Source of the DNA: Amoeboaphelidium protococcarum
Taxonomy: Eukaryota; Aphelidiomycota; Aphelidea
Length of the DNA stretch: 64,000 nucleotides
NCBI GenBank assembly: GCA_023515745.1
Contig: JALECJ010000020.1
Coordinates: 124,001-188,000 of the forward strand
Direction of reading: 5' to 3'
Of the stretch, positions 11,101 through 22,396 are shown piece by piece. The first letter of the stretch is position 1. The number at the start of each line of letters is the position of its first letter. Made by a program: the position numbers and the translations under genes. The notes beneath the pieces are model-generated. The model made no database searches and had not been told where the DNA came from. It worked only from the letters and a program-made list of their open reading frames with translations.

Positions 11101-11624
11101 ATGCGATGTGGGTGGTGTCTCTGATATGTGGACTGTTGGTATTCCCGATAGCTGCAATCATTCGCTTCCTACCTACGGGTGACGGTTGTAAGATTTGTGG
11201 ATTTAATTTTGGTATGAAGGAGGAACCTCGCGCGGCTTTGCTCAATCTTCCACCTTCACAGTAATTGTTTTACGAATAGTCTTAATCCAAACGACGTCTA
11301 AGTCTGTTTAAAGCTATTCATCGCGATTTGGACCTCTCGCGTCAATCTCGCGACTCTGACTCGGTTCACAGTCTGCCGCGTGGAAGTCGTAAGTAGTCTC
11401 ATAATGTCCGCACTAAAGATAGAAAGTCTAGTAATCTAGCTGCACATGCCCATCATCACGACGATGATCCTTAAAGTGTCGCGTTGAGAAGTATTCGCTC
11501 CTAGCTGAATGAACAAGGCGGTTCTACGGGGGACCTCCATCATCATAATAATCATAATCATTATCATACAGCGAACAGGCGTGGGTAGGCATCGATGAGT
11601 AGCAGCCACGAGGTTCTGCTATGA
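8187..11624 (+). CDS. PMCA-type (P2B) P-type ATPase, copy 1; altered ion site
   Basis: The gene is intronless and encodes 1145 residues. By family it is a plasma-membrane or vacuolar Ca2+ pump (PMCA/Pmc1 type) driven by ATP. The core is complete: TGES loop (SSATGESDI), M4 motif [12 protein letters not shown], phosphorylation motif [13 protein letters not shown], nucleotide-domain KGASEIVL, and hinge [16 protein letters not shown]. The ion site is odd. In M5 the Asn of the PMCA motif LTVN is Ser (residue 799, codon 10581-10583), and in M6 the Asp four residues after the conserved Asn is Gly (WINMLIG, residue 833, codon 10683-10685). Both residues are Ca2+ ligands in the family. The C-terminal tail is basic, then His-rich ([12 protein letters not shown]), and ends EVLL. 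Many Gln codons are TAG or TAA. Part of the sequence is nearly identical to copy 3, suggesting gene conversion. Confidence 0.95.
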
Positions 11625-11820
11625 TTATCATCGCTATCGTTACTGTATGTAAAAATTACTACACAACGAAGTTTATATAAAGTAACATTGTTCTTCTGTA
11701 CATGTATGCTCTATGACATCCTTAAAACATCTATATGACATTGTTTACGATTCCGCAAGCTAATACCCGCCAAAATCTAACAAAGCATTCTCTTTTGTTA
11801 GGCGACAACTATTTGCCACA

Positions 11821-12139
11821 TCAATCGTCTCTGCATCCTCTGGTTGGTACATGCTCTTTGTGCACATAATCAATAACATCCAATGGTAATTTTTCATCGA
11901 TGGATCGTGAGAATAGATCATAAAGTAAACAGCCTTCAACCTTAATCTTGTGAGTATGATAGTTTGGACCCACAGTCTACTTTCCAGCCTCGCGTACAAT
12001 CTTTGTGTCGTTCGATTTGCTCTATACCTCCTCCCTGATCAAAGACTGTATCAAACACAGACGCGGCAAGTTTTTCGTACAGTATATTCAGCATTAAGTA
12101 ATTAATGAGTGAACCAATATATGAATTCACCAGTCTCAT
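11821..12139 (-). CDS. Possible small two-exon gene between the two ATPases
   Basis: On the strand opposite the ATPases an open frame reads SKSNDTKIVREAGKQTVG, then HTHKIKVEGCLLYDLF and LPLDVIDYVHKEHVP, to TGA at 11821-11823. It looks like real protein but has no ATG. An ATG at 12139 (MRL) followed by a GTGAAT donor could be joined to it by an intron of 85-110 bases ending either at ACAG (near 12046) or at TATAG (near 12021). That would give about 70-77 residues. The splice choice is a guess and no family is recognised. The flanks, 11625-11820 and 12140-12347, show nothing else. Confidence 0.35.
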
Positions 12140-12347
12140 ATCTTTGCTATTGGGTAAATCGTAATGTAGTTACCCGAAGATCGGGCACGGGATGATCATC
12201 GGCGATCTTCTCTGTTACACATGCCGTCAACATTTGATTGAATCACTAGAATGTATGCCATGCGTGATTTCTCTTTCACTAACTGTCTTTTTACACAATA
12301 ATATTATCGAATTGCTTGACTTATTTTAAATTTTCACGTGCCTTTTA

Positions 12348-15300
12348 ATGTTGTCGCATAATAAAGGGGAGTAGATTATTGATGGAGAATCTGCTGAAGA
12401 ATCTCCTTCATTTGATCTGTCGATCGGGCAATTGCAAGAGCTATTTGACCCGAAAGATGTGAAGAAACTGCGTGCATTAGATGGTATCGACGGACTGTGT
12501 AGAGCATTGCGTACCAATCTTTTTTCCGGCCTAGACAAAGATGGTGACTACAAGGACAGGACTAAATTCTACGGAGCGAATCGCTTGCCTGAATAACCTC
12601 CAAAGACTTTGCTTCAGCTGTTCTTACTTGCGCTGCGCGATAAGACATTGATCGTTCTTACTGTGGCATCTTTGGTCTCGCTCGCTATTGGGCTATACTT
12701 GGAATTTCGACCAAGTAATGACTCTGAAGAACCTCATTGGGTGGAAGGTGTAGCGATTATCGCGTCCGTCATTGTGGTGGCCCTGGTGTAATCGATTAAT
12801 GATTATAAGAAAGAGGCTCAGTTCCGTTAGCTGAACACCAAGAAGGAAGATCGGGAGGTGAAGTGTTTAAGGAGTGGTAACGTGCAGATGCTCTCCATAT
12901 TTGATGTGGTGGTTGGTGATATACTCCTTCTTGAACCGGGAGATGTTGTGAATGTGGATGGTGTTATGGTGTCTGGTCATAACTTGCACTGTGACGAGAG
13001 TTCTGCCACTGGTGAATCTGATCTGATCCGCAAGACTCCGTACTCTGCGTATGCTGATGGTGCTGATTTTGATCCTTTTATATTGAGTGGTAGTAAAGTC
13101 ACGGAAGGTGTCGGGCAGTTCCTGGTCACCTGTGTCGGTGAATATTCATTCAATGGAAAGTTGATGATGGGCTTGCGTATACCTGAGGATGATACGCCTC
13201 TGCAGGTGAAATTGGATGGTCTGGCTGAGACTATTGCAAAGACTGCGGTTAGTGTCAGTTTGTTACTACTCGTCATTCTAGTCATAAAGTACCTGGTGTC
13301 GTAAAGCATTAATGGCTGGGATGAAGGTCCAATCATTTTGGAGACTATAGTCGGTATTGTCGTCGGCTCCATCGTAATTATTGTTGTCGCTGTGCCTGAA
13401 GGCCTGCCACTTGCCGTTACTATTGCATTGGCGTATGGTATTATCAAAATGATGAAGGATAATAATCTTGTGCGCGTGTTGAGTGCCTGCGAGACTATGG
13501 GAAATGCAACGACAATATGTAGTGATAAAACTGGTACCTTGACGCAGAATAGGATGACTGTAGTGGCTGGATTTATCGGCTGTAAAACTGAATTTAAAAA
13601 TGATAGTGGTATTGCCAAGCTGAAAAAGAAACTGACAGAGAATCAGGCTGACATTATGGATAAGAGACATAAGTAGCTGATGAAGAATCCTTTTACAGGT
13701 GTTCAGTATACGAATTTGCTTCTTGATGCTATCTTGATGAATTCCAGTGTTTTCGAAGAGAAGCGTGAAGATGGCTCCAGCGCATATGTAGGTAACAAGA
13801 CTGAATGTGCATTGCTGGATTTCTGTGATAAGTTGGGATTATATGATTACACCTCTTTGAAGAAGGATGCAGACAGCTCCATACTTCAGGTGTATCCGTT
13901 CTCAAGTCTGCGTAAAAGTATGATCACCGTGATCAAGTTGGATGATAATACTGTGCGTTTTTACATTAAAGGAGCGTCTGAGATCGTACTCGGATACTCT
14001 GATAAGGTTATGGTGTATAATTAGGCTCATAATAACTTTTAGTCTTCTCAACTTTCTGATCAATACAAAGTGTAGCTTCAAGAGAAGATCTCCAAGTTTG
14101 CGAACGATAGTCTGCGTACCATCATCATCGCTTACAAAGACATGACCATGGGGGAGTACAAGGATATTGTCGGTGCGGAGAATGTGGGGAAAGAGATTCC
14201 GGAAGACGCGGCCGCTAGACTAGAAGCCCATCTGCAGAGTAAATACTGCATAATTGCTCTGGTCGGCATTGAGGATCCTCTGCGTGATGGAGTCGCTGAT
14301 GCTGTAAGAAAATGTCAACTGGCTGGAGTGGTTGTTCGCATGGTGACGGGTGATAACGTCAACACCGCCAGAGCTATTGCTGCCAAGTGTGGTATATACA
14401 CGCAAGGCGGTATAGTGATGGAAGGGCCATAGTTTCGCAACTTGCCTGATAAGGAAATGAAAGAAATGCTACCGCGTTTATAAGTTCTAGCTAGATCTAG
14501 TCCTGGTGACAAGCAAATTCTAGTTGGTAAGTTGAAGGAGATGGGCGAGACGGTAGCTGTTACTGGTGATGGTACGAACGATGCGCCTGCTCTAAAGATG
14601 GCCGACGTCGGATTCAGTATGGGTATCACAGGTACTGAAGTTTGCAAAGAAGCCAGTTCTATCATTTTAATGGATGATAACTTTGCCAGTATTCTTAAGG
14701 CCATGATGTGGGGCAGAAGTGTCTTTGACTCGGTGCGCAAGTTTATACAGTTCCAGCTCACCTCTTGTATATCCGCAGTTATTATCGTGTTCGTAAGTGC
14801 CGTCGCCAGTCCTAATAATAAGGCAATCATGTCTGCCGTGCAATTGCTATGGGTTAACATGATCATGTGCTCGCAGGCCTCACTCTCTCTATCTACTGAT
14901 CGCCCGAATGAAGATATTCTGGACAGGATGCCTGATAGCAGGAAAGATCCTCTGATTACTGTTGAAATGTGGAAACTTATTCTAGGCATGTCATCTTATA
15001 TTGTTTGCTCCTGTCTATTTCTGGTCTTCCTGGGACCAGTAATCTTTAGACTGGATCTTAGTAAGAAGAATGATTACATTTAGTTGAGCACGCTCGTGTT
15101 TAATGTGTTTATATTCGAGTTGCTTTTGAATGAGTTCAACTGCAGAAGGATTGATGGCAAGTTCAATATCTTCAAGGGCATTCTATAGAACAAGTTTTTT
15201 ATTCCACTGTTCTTGCTGGCTGTGCCTATTCAGGTGATAATTGTGTATTTTGGTGGAGCTGTTTTTACCACCACTCCGCTTACGGGCGCTATGTGGGGAA

Positions 15301-15764
15301 CTACTATATTGTGCGGTTTACTGGTGTTCCCAATGGCGGTCATTCTGCGTCTATTCCCAACTGGAGATGGTTGCAAGATTTGTGGATTCAATTTTGGTAT
15401 GAAAGATACGTCGAGATCATCTTAGGAAGATTTGTCTCCTTCACAACAGGCACTAAACGCTATCGTACCTGTTGCTTAGGCGCATAAGAAGAGATTGAGT
15501 TTATACAAGGCTATACATAGCGAGGAGAGATACAATGTTATCGCGTCAGAGCCTGATGCAGAGGAAGGAGCTACGAGAAATCGCAGTTTATCGCGCGGTT
15601 CCCAGGACGTTTAAATGCGTCCTTTTGGTAACAAGTCATCACCACAAGTCAAGTCTGGGACTTTGAGTAGAGTGGATGAACATGATGGAATAGTGCCGCC
15701 ACATGAGAAAAGCCAGATATAACATTCGCGTGGAAGAGGTTTTGATGATGAGCTGCTAGAATGA
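12348..15764 (+). CDS. PMCA-type (P2B) P-type ATPase, copy 2; altered ion site
   Basis: The gene is intronless, encodes 1138 residues and is a tandem paralogue of the gene 723 bases upstream. All catalytic motifs are present: [48 protein letters not shown] and [16 protein letters not shown]. As in copy 1, two Ca2+-ligand positions are replaced: M5 reads LTSC (Cys at residue 807, codon 14766-14768, for Asn) and M6 reads NMIMC (Cys at residue 841, codon 14868-14870, for Asp). The start [14 protein letters not shown] is the first ATG and has an in-frame TAG. The tail after the last membrane span is about 110 residues, basic and Ser-rich, ending DDELLE, without the His-rich run of copy 1. A stretch around 14430-14600 is almost identical in DNA to 10245-10420 of copy 1. 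Confidence 0.95.
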
Positions 15765-15870
15765 GAAATGAGATTTTACTTATCAGTTTTTATTTTTACT
15801 TTTAACGCGATACTTACTTCAATCTCTTTCGCCGACTTCTTTTAGAACAAATTTGTGATCTGAAATTGAT

Positions 15871-15876
15871 ACGCGT
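15871..15876 (+). promoter_or_regulatory. ACGCGT (MluI box) immediately upstream of bL36m start
   Basis: ACGCGT lies four bases before the bL36m ATG, in the string ACGCGTCAAGATG. Nearly the same string (ACGCGTCAAAATG) precedes the gene at 28494. In fungi ACGCGT is the MBF-binding MluI cell-cycle box, but so close to the start it may instead be part of a 5' leader or transcription-start motif. Confidence 0.4.
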
Positions 15877-15880
15877 CAAG

Positions 15881-16135
15881 ATGTTAAATTACTTGAAATC
15901 TTTACTGGGAGCTAATTCTAAATTGCTGTTTCCCACCAATAATTCTAGTGTTGTTTAGTCATAACGCGCTCTGCTGTAATAGAATCAATGCTCTAGTCTA
16001 TTATAATCTCGAGGCCTCAAGGTGAGGTCAGCGATCAAGAAAAAGTGTGAGCACTGCTATGTTATAAAGAAGGGTAATAACAAATGGTATGTCTACTGCA
16101 AAGTGAATCCTCGACATAAGTAGAGATAGCTGTGA
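15881..16135 (+). CDS. RTC6: Mitochondrial ribosomal protein bL36m
   Basis: An 84-residue protein whose last 41 residues are a complete bL36 domain: [18 protein letters not shown], then [16 protein letters not shown]. The zinc ligands C, C, C and H of bL36 are all present. The first 43 residues form a basic, Ser/Leu/Gln-rich mitochondrial targeting leader starting [14 protein letters not shown] and containing five TAA/TAG Gln codons. Two more reassigned codons fall in the conserved tail at positions where bacterial bL36 also has Gln, which is strong support for the code. The product is a component of the mitochondrial large ribosomal subunit near the peptidyl-transferase region. Confidence 0.9.
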
Positions 16136-16183
16136 TTACTGAATTATGAATAGAATTATTGATATTGGTTGATTATACTCTGT

Positions 16184-16480
16184 ATGACTGACATTGACGC
16201 CTTTTATAGCGACTGGATTGATAAAGTTGTATAAGTTTTGAGTGATGATCTGAGAGTGATCAACAATACGATTTGCAGTGCTTTTCTGTAAATATTGCTC
16301 TCTCTAGATTAAAATGAAAATTAAATATCTGTTCACTCTTTATCACATGATGATGAGTCTTTTTTAAATATTTATCATTAATCTACCATGTCAATCACTT
16401 CTATTCCATTACCAACCACTGCGCATAGTTACGAGGATCCGAAAGCGAACGAGGCAATGTCGTTATTTTAACAGACATGA
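16184..16480 (+). CDS. Possible small protein, 98 aa, overlapping WDR6 3' end
   Basis: An open frame from ATG (MTDIDAFYSDWIDKVVQVL) to TGA at 16478-16480 with seven in-frame TAA/TAG codons. The first 30 residues look helical and protein-like; the rest is Ser/Asn/Gln-rich. It overlaps the convergent WDR6 coding sequence by 106 bases, which is unusual in this window. No family is recognised. It may be a chance frame. Confidence 0.25.
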
Positions 16481-19400
16481 GATGCGACGGGTGATAGTAC
16501 ATTATCGTTCTCTTACCATTTCCATATGCACAGAACGTTATCACTAGCAATAGACGCGAATTTCACAACTTACTCAGCATGATTCAGAACAGAGATGGAT
16601 TAGATGTTGGAAGAATGCGCATGACGTTCAGTGTGGAGTACCTTAAGCTTTGATAATGCTAAATCTATAGATGATAGAACTATGCTACCATCAACTCCAC
16701 CACTGATAATGATCAAAGAATCGTCTTCAGGTTATGATTTAACGGCGCAAAATGATTTCATACCACACTAATGAACTCTGATAGATTCAACACGACCAGA
16801 AATTTCTACATTTTCCAGATTTTGTAGATCAAACTATAATTAATCTTGATTTACTCGAGTATGTATGGTATTAAGTCGAAACTCTTGCTTTTAATCAATT
16901 ACTTGACGGTCCGATTTGTACACGGATAGAGCAATCTGGCCAATGTTACGAAGCTCGTATACTAGAAGCTACCCGTCGTTGCACCCAATTAAGCAAATGT
17001 ATCTCTAGTCATCTTTAATCAGCTTAACCGAAAGTAGACAGCTGTTACTAACATTCTTTGCAAATATAGGAATATATAGATTTCGGATAGTATCAAAAAG
17101 CCAGAATACAAGATACGAGTTTGAATAAACAGCGCTGATTAAAATAGTATCATCACTTGGACCATGACCGGAATCTATCGCCATAATTCGGACATCTTAC
17201 AAGCTGAATAGAGGTGAAGCTGAACATAATTCATAAAACTATGGATTTATAGAACCAGGATCGTGGGAATATCGCCAACAAGTGAACTCTTCTCGCGCAC
17301 CAGCAGCAAACATGTATTACTATCCATCAGTTTGGTCAGCAGCAAAATTGATATCATTTATCTAACCTGTTTGCTACTTAATAACTTGAATCTTGCGCAA
17401 GAGATTCTCAGCTGCGGAGTACTTAAATATGTCTAAAGCTCCCTCATCATTACCGCATATTAGTTATAAACTATCGTTCCCAAAGTCGAGTAAAGGCAAA
17501 GGCAAAACACCAACACACGTAATTCTATTGCCACTATAAGAGTCAGAAAATTGTCTGTCATTCCACCTCAGCTAATCTTAACTTAAAATTAATTCAGAGA
17601 CATTAATTGAACCATGATGCAAAGAGCATATTCGAATAACAGATTTCAATACTTAGCACGACCAATCCGCACCTTTAGGACAAGTGTGATATAACACTGA
17701 CTGCCCACTCTTAGCATCAAGCAAATGCAAAGTATTACCAGACTTTTCCATTACATATTAATGACTATGGGTGATGTAAATATTCTCTAACTAATTAGAA
17801 GACATTGGAGTATGACTAATAAGTTTAAAGTCTACATGGCGGTTATGTTCACTGCAAGTCAGCTAAAACTGTCCAAAGTATCCATCACGAGCGCTAGTGT
17901 GAATAATGAACGATCTCCCTTGATCACACCCAGGCACCATAACAACTTGAGTGACCACATCACAATCCACAGTTATTTTATACACTTCCATAGGCGATAA
18001 CATGATACGCTCTCCAGTATGATCTCTAACACCAGGATCAGGTATATAAACTAATAAGTGACCACCAACCTCACCGCCAACTACAACGTACATTTAGCCA
18101 CATTTGACAATGTCGATGCACTTTATAGCCAATGGAATCTTTAACTAATGAGATCTTTGAGCTAAATTCAGGGGATAAATCAAGATCGTCTCAGATTAAA
18201 GCGTAACAAGACTATAAGTACTATCCATCAGCAGCTATAACCAAAGCACATTGCCATTCAGCCCTCTGTCTGGAGTGGATATAAACTTCTGCGTCATTAC
18301 AAATACATGAAGATGCTGATCCAAGTACTTTATCACAATATCCTGAATTACAGACCGTTAAGGGACATTCGTAGAATATACACATTAAACTTTATCATCG
18401 CCACATTTCAACGTAAATACTTCTAATCTCCCCATCTGATTGACACAAGCAATCACGTATACACTAGAAGACAAAGTAGTAATACTCAGCTTAGACTTGG
18501 CATTAAATAATCCTACATCTTTATGCAATATAGAATACTATGACGCGTCTTGAGAGATATTACGAACAATACAGAGACACCCACACTTGGATATTGCAAT
18601 GAGAACATCTTCCGCCAAAGGCTGAATCTTGAAAAAATTCAGACCATCAAAAGCAATCGGGTAATTCCTGATCTACTTATCCTAGTTATAAATATGTTAT
18701 ACCATCACACCTCCGTTGTTAGAACCTGCAATAAACTAACTTCTATCCTTGTGATAATCGATACACCTAAAGTTCCCAAGGATACCACCAGTTGTAAACT
18801 TATAAATCATTTATCCTGACTGCACATTCCATAATCTACAGCTACCATCTTCACTCGCCGACAGAATGTGGTCACTATGATCTAATTCTATCAACTTCAC
18901 ATCCCAAACGCGTCCAGAATGTCCTTCTAATTTAATCTCTTCAGATGCCATGAAAGTATTCAAATCCAATGAAAATACAGATATAGTTCTATCATCAGAA
19001 CATGTGACGATTTACAAAATAGTATCCGTGATATTAGAATCTATACCAAATATGGCTCCATTGTGAAGTCTCTAAATAGACACAATCTAAGTCACTGAAC
19101 TGTCATCAGGCAAAACGTTACCAGAGAATCTCCAAATTATCAATTCTCCAGCCATATTTCCAGCTAAAACATACAATTGTTCATTATATTAAATGACTTG
19201 AGCAGCATATATCATTGACTACTTTTCACAGTATATATTGCTTACAAGACTCATGTTCCAATTATCAGTATCCTCCTGAACACTAAATTTGAACACTTGT
19301 ACAAAGTTTTTAGCATAAACTACTGCAACAATCATCGTATCTTGATCATTTTGACTAAAGCAGTACGCGCACTTTATATAATCTTTGAGTGATTTCTAAA

Positions 19401-19653
19401 ATATCAACTTTATTTTACCATTAGTGTTGAGTATCTTTATTACAGAAAGGCAGTTCTCAGCGTGTACCACAACCAGAGAACTACCGTCAATCAAGGACAT
19501 TCCACAGATGCGCTGATATCGAAAAATTTGCATCTAATCAACAATGACGCCATCGATATGCAATCTAACCGTACTTCCCACACCTACACAATAATTATTA
19601 CTGATAACAAGGTCCATATCAATGATTTAACATACCAGACAAGAACGTGTCAT
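16375..19653 (-). CDS. WDR6: WDR6/Trm734-like WD-repeat protein (tRNA Gm34 methylation cofactor)
   Basis: An intronless gene of 1092 residues read through dozens of TAA/TAG codons. WD40 repeats run through the whole protein. The clearest is near residues 250-290, with EGHSGRVWDVKLIE and HILSASEDGSCRLWNVQSG, which matches the diagnostic WDR6/Rtt10 region. The C-terminus ends with two more repeats (IIISGGVDGSIVL, then VVKFASIASDNVLCIWKW). By family it partners the Trm7/FTSJ1 methyltransferase and places 2'-O-methyl on nucleotide 34 of certain tRNAs in the cytoplasm. The start is the only in-frame ATG before an upstream TGA. It is divergent from ELP6 across 252 bases; both act on tRNA position 34. 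A different large WD-repeat protein is possible but less likely. Confidence 0.8.
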
Positions 19654-19905
19654 GGTTGTGAAGGTAGAGCACAGACGTGATGGGGAGACACTACGTGATA
19701 GACTTCATTAAGATTATTTTTTGCTTTTTGTACAAAAAAGTGACAAAGCATTTTTTGTCATTATAACAATACGTACATTACTGTACTAATTGCAATAGAA
19801 ATTAATACTATTCGTATATTTTATATTTCTAGTATTGTATTGCATATCAATTCTCTGTCGGTAATAAGTAATTGAAGTTATCCACAGTAAAGGTGAAACC
19901 AAGAG
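19654..19905. promoter_or_regulatory. Shared divergent promoter, WDR6 / ELP6
   Basis: Only 252 bases separate the two divergent starts. The middle is very AT-rich with runs of A and T (about 19710-19850). Any core promoters for both genes must lie here. No specific element is recognised. Confidence 0.45.
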
Positions 19906-20655
19906 ATGCCGCTTATTCAAGATTATCTGCCGTATTTTGATGTTGATAAACGCGAGCCATCATCAGCGCGGAGTCAAGTAAATGTTCTAGCTGTTAGTAA
20001 TGGCCCTGCTGCTGATGCGTCATTTGCGCTTCATCTATCTGTATAGCACGCTTTAAAGAATGGAAATTGTATTCTTGTCAGCTTCTCTCAGACTATACAT
20101 CACTATCTGTAAATTTAGAAGAAGCTCGGGTATTCACGACTTGATGATCGACTTATATTTTGTGATGGTTTGAGTTAGTTATAATAGAACCAATAGTCTA
20201 TAGCTGAGAGAAGTGATAGCGCGAATTCATCAGATGGTAATATACATCGGCTCTCATTTGACTAGTGGGAGGATCAAATTATTGATGTATTGGGATAGAA
20301 GTGTACTCAGAATGGCGAATCTTGGATTGTTATCGATGATCTGAGTGTGCTAGAATGTATTGGCGTGTCATTAGAGAAGATGACGCGTTTCCTTCATCGT
20401 TTACGTGATCATTGTTATGAGCATAAAGTGAGTTAACTGATTCATATTAATGGCCTAGTATCACATGATAACTTGCGTAACTTTATGATTCATGGTGCAG
20501 ACTATGTGGTTGAATGCTAACCGTTATCGAGCGGTAAATCTGTAGAAGTTGATGGCTCTGTGGGTTTCTTCTCTCAGTATTCCTCTAAGCAAGCGGCAAG
20601 GGATATTTTGCACTACAAAGTGACTGAATATGGAGTAAAGTTGAGCAATTATTGA
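19906..20655 (+). CDS. ELP6: Elongator complex subunit 6
   Basis: A 249-residue intronless protein with the RecA-like fold pattern of ELP6: an N-terminal PYFDVDKREPSS, the strand CILVSFSQTIHHYLQ, KKLGYSRLDDRLIFCDGL, the central SWIVIDDLSVLECIGVSL, then helix MTRFLHRLRDHC. There is no Walker A motif, as in known ELP6, which forms the Elp4-Elp5-Elp6 hexamer. Elongator adds carboxymethyl groups to uridine 34 of tRNAs. Length is close to the family's 265-275. In-frame TAA/TAG codons occur throughout. It converges on RNR2 with 168 bases between stops. Confidence 0.82.
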
Positions 20656-20823
20656 CTATAATGTTAGCTTGTAAGAGGTAGATTCTGATAAATAGATTTT
20701 ATACAATCATCGTCATTCATAGATCACACTTCTTACCACACATATATATCATATCAACATAGCTTAATTAATCCAAGAGCGGACACATTTGGCTTAATAA
20801 CTTATAGGACATCACTCAACTGA

Positions 20824-21899
20824 TCAGAAATCTTCATCCAGTGAAAACTTCTTGTCCGACTCTTTATTACTCATCACACCAGCCTTCTAATATTCAGACA
20901 CACGTTTTTCAAAGAAATTAGTCTTACCCTGCAGAGAGATCAAGTCCATAAAGTCAAATGGGTTTTCAACCTTGTAATACTTTGGCAAACCGAGAGCCAC
21001 CAGTAGGCGGTCAGCCACGAATTCAATGTAGACTTTCATCAGCTTACTGTTCATTCCAATCAGATTGACAGGCAGAGCTTCAGTCATAAATTCTTTCTCA
21101 ATTTCAACGGCTTCAACAATAATCTACTACGTGGTGGATGAGGAAGGCTTATTACGCAACAGAGAGAATAGCAGACAGGCAAAGTCGGTGTGCAGGCCTT
21201 CATCACGACTGATAAGTTCATTACTAAAAGTCAACCCAGGCATCTTACCACGCTTCTTCAACCAAAAAATGGAAGCGAATGCACCTGAAAAGAAAATACC
21301 TTCAACAGCAGCGAAGGCAACCAGACGTTCACCAAAAGTAGACTTATCATCACTGATCCAGCGCAGAGCCCAGTCAGCCTTCTTACGAATGCAAGGGATG
21401 TTCTCAGTGGCATTGAATAGATAATCACGCTGAGCCGGGTCCTTGACGTAAGAGTCAATCAGCAGACTGTACATCTCAGAGTGGATGTTCTCAATCATAA
21501 TCTGGAATCCATAGAAGCAACGAGCCTCTGGGATCTGAACTTCCTGACTGAAACGCTCAACCAAATTCTCGTTGACAATTCCGTCGCTGCTGCTGAAAAA
21601 CGCCAAAATGTGCGAAACGAACCATCTCTCGTCGTCAGTAAGGCGTTCCCAGTCATGGATGTCCTTACTCAGGTCCACCTCTTCAGCAGTCCAGAAACTG
21701 GCCTCAGCTTTCTTGTACATTTACCATACCTACATGCATGAATGAATGAACTGATGGGCTAATACTAGCTAGCCATAATATCATGAAAAAATTTAGAGAA
21801 TTAAAACTAATGACGTAATCTCACCTCATGATACTTTATAGGAAACAGCACGAAACGATTTGGGTTTGGAGTCAATATAGGCTCATCTTGAACATTCAT
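20824..21899 (-). CDS. RNR2: Ribonucleotide reductase small subunit (two exons)
   Basis: Exon 1 is 21825-21899 (25 codons, [20 protein letters not shown]..). The 95-base intron 21730-21824 starts GTGAGA and ends TAG. Exon 2 is 20824-21729 and resumes [17 protein letters not shown]; the mature protein has 326 residues. It supplies the diiron-tyrosyl radical for deoxyribonucleotide synthesis. Iron ligands and radical tyrosine are visible in [26 protein letters not shown] and [14 protein letters not shown], with more ligands in WALRWI and [10 protein letters not shown]. The C-terminus FSLDEDF is the peptide that docks the large subunit. The codon after the splice includes TAA for Gln. ACGCGT lies 356 bases upstream of the start, in keeping with S-phase control. 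Confidence 0.95.
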
Positions 21900-22396
21900 G
21901 TTTTTATTATTACTGAGAGCAGTCTTTTACAGTTGAGATGACAACTGTTGGTCTACTGTGTTTGAGTTATCCTGCAGCATTATTACGGTAATTCGAATTG
22001 ACGTTTTCTGTAACGATACGATCACTGCAGAAAAAGAAAAGAGAGGCCGCGACTATTCTAATGCGATTCACTCGAGCGATTCAACTCGCGATTTCTCTGT
22101 TTCAGCGATGAGATTGTTCCGAAACGGAACGGGTGTGATCAACTAAGAGATTGACTACCGATGGACGCGCCTTCAATACAATCTCTCGGAGAAATCGCCA
22201 CATTCAGCTGAACGCGGGAGTGTTAAGAGATTGATCAAGTAACATTGCGCGGTGACGCGTTTTATCGGAAGGATATTCGATTGTAGAGCTTAAGATGAAG
22301 TAGCGTAGGTAAAATTCATTCAACAAACCCATCTACAGTTTTAAGGAGATATAATACCGATCGAGAATAATATCGATTCAATAAATCAAAGTTTAT
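21900..22396. promoter_or_regulatory. RNR2 upstream region with MluI-type boxes
   Basis: A 497-base gap between RNR2 and the PTM1 stop, both on the minus strand. It contains ACGCGT at 22255-22260 and the related ACGCGC at 22165-22170, plus several CGCG steps. In fungi these are MBF sites typical of RNR genes. No coding sequence is seen. Confidence 0.5.

Noticed and set aside
14315-14989. Minus-strand 224-codon frame inside ATPase copy 2, and similar ones in copies 1 and 3
   Set aside because: Antisense shadows of the ATPase; they recur wherever the ATPase sequence occurs.
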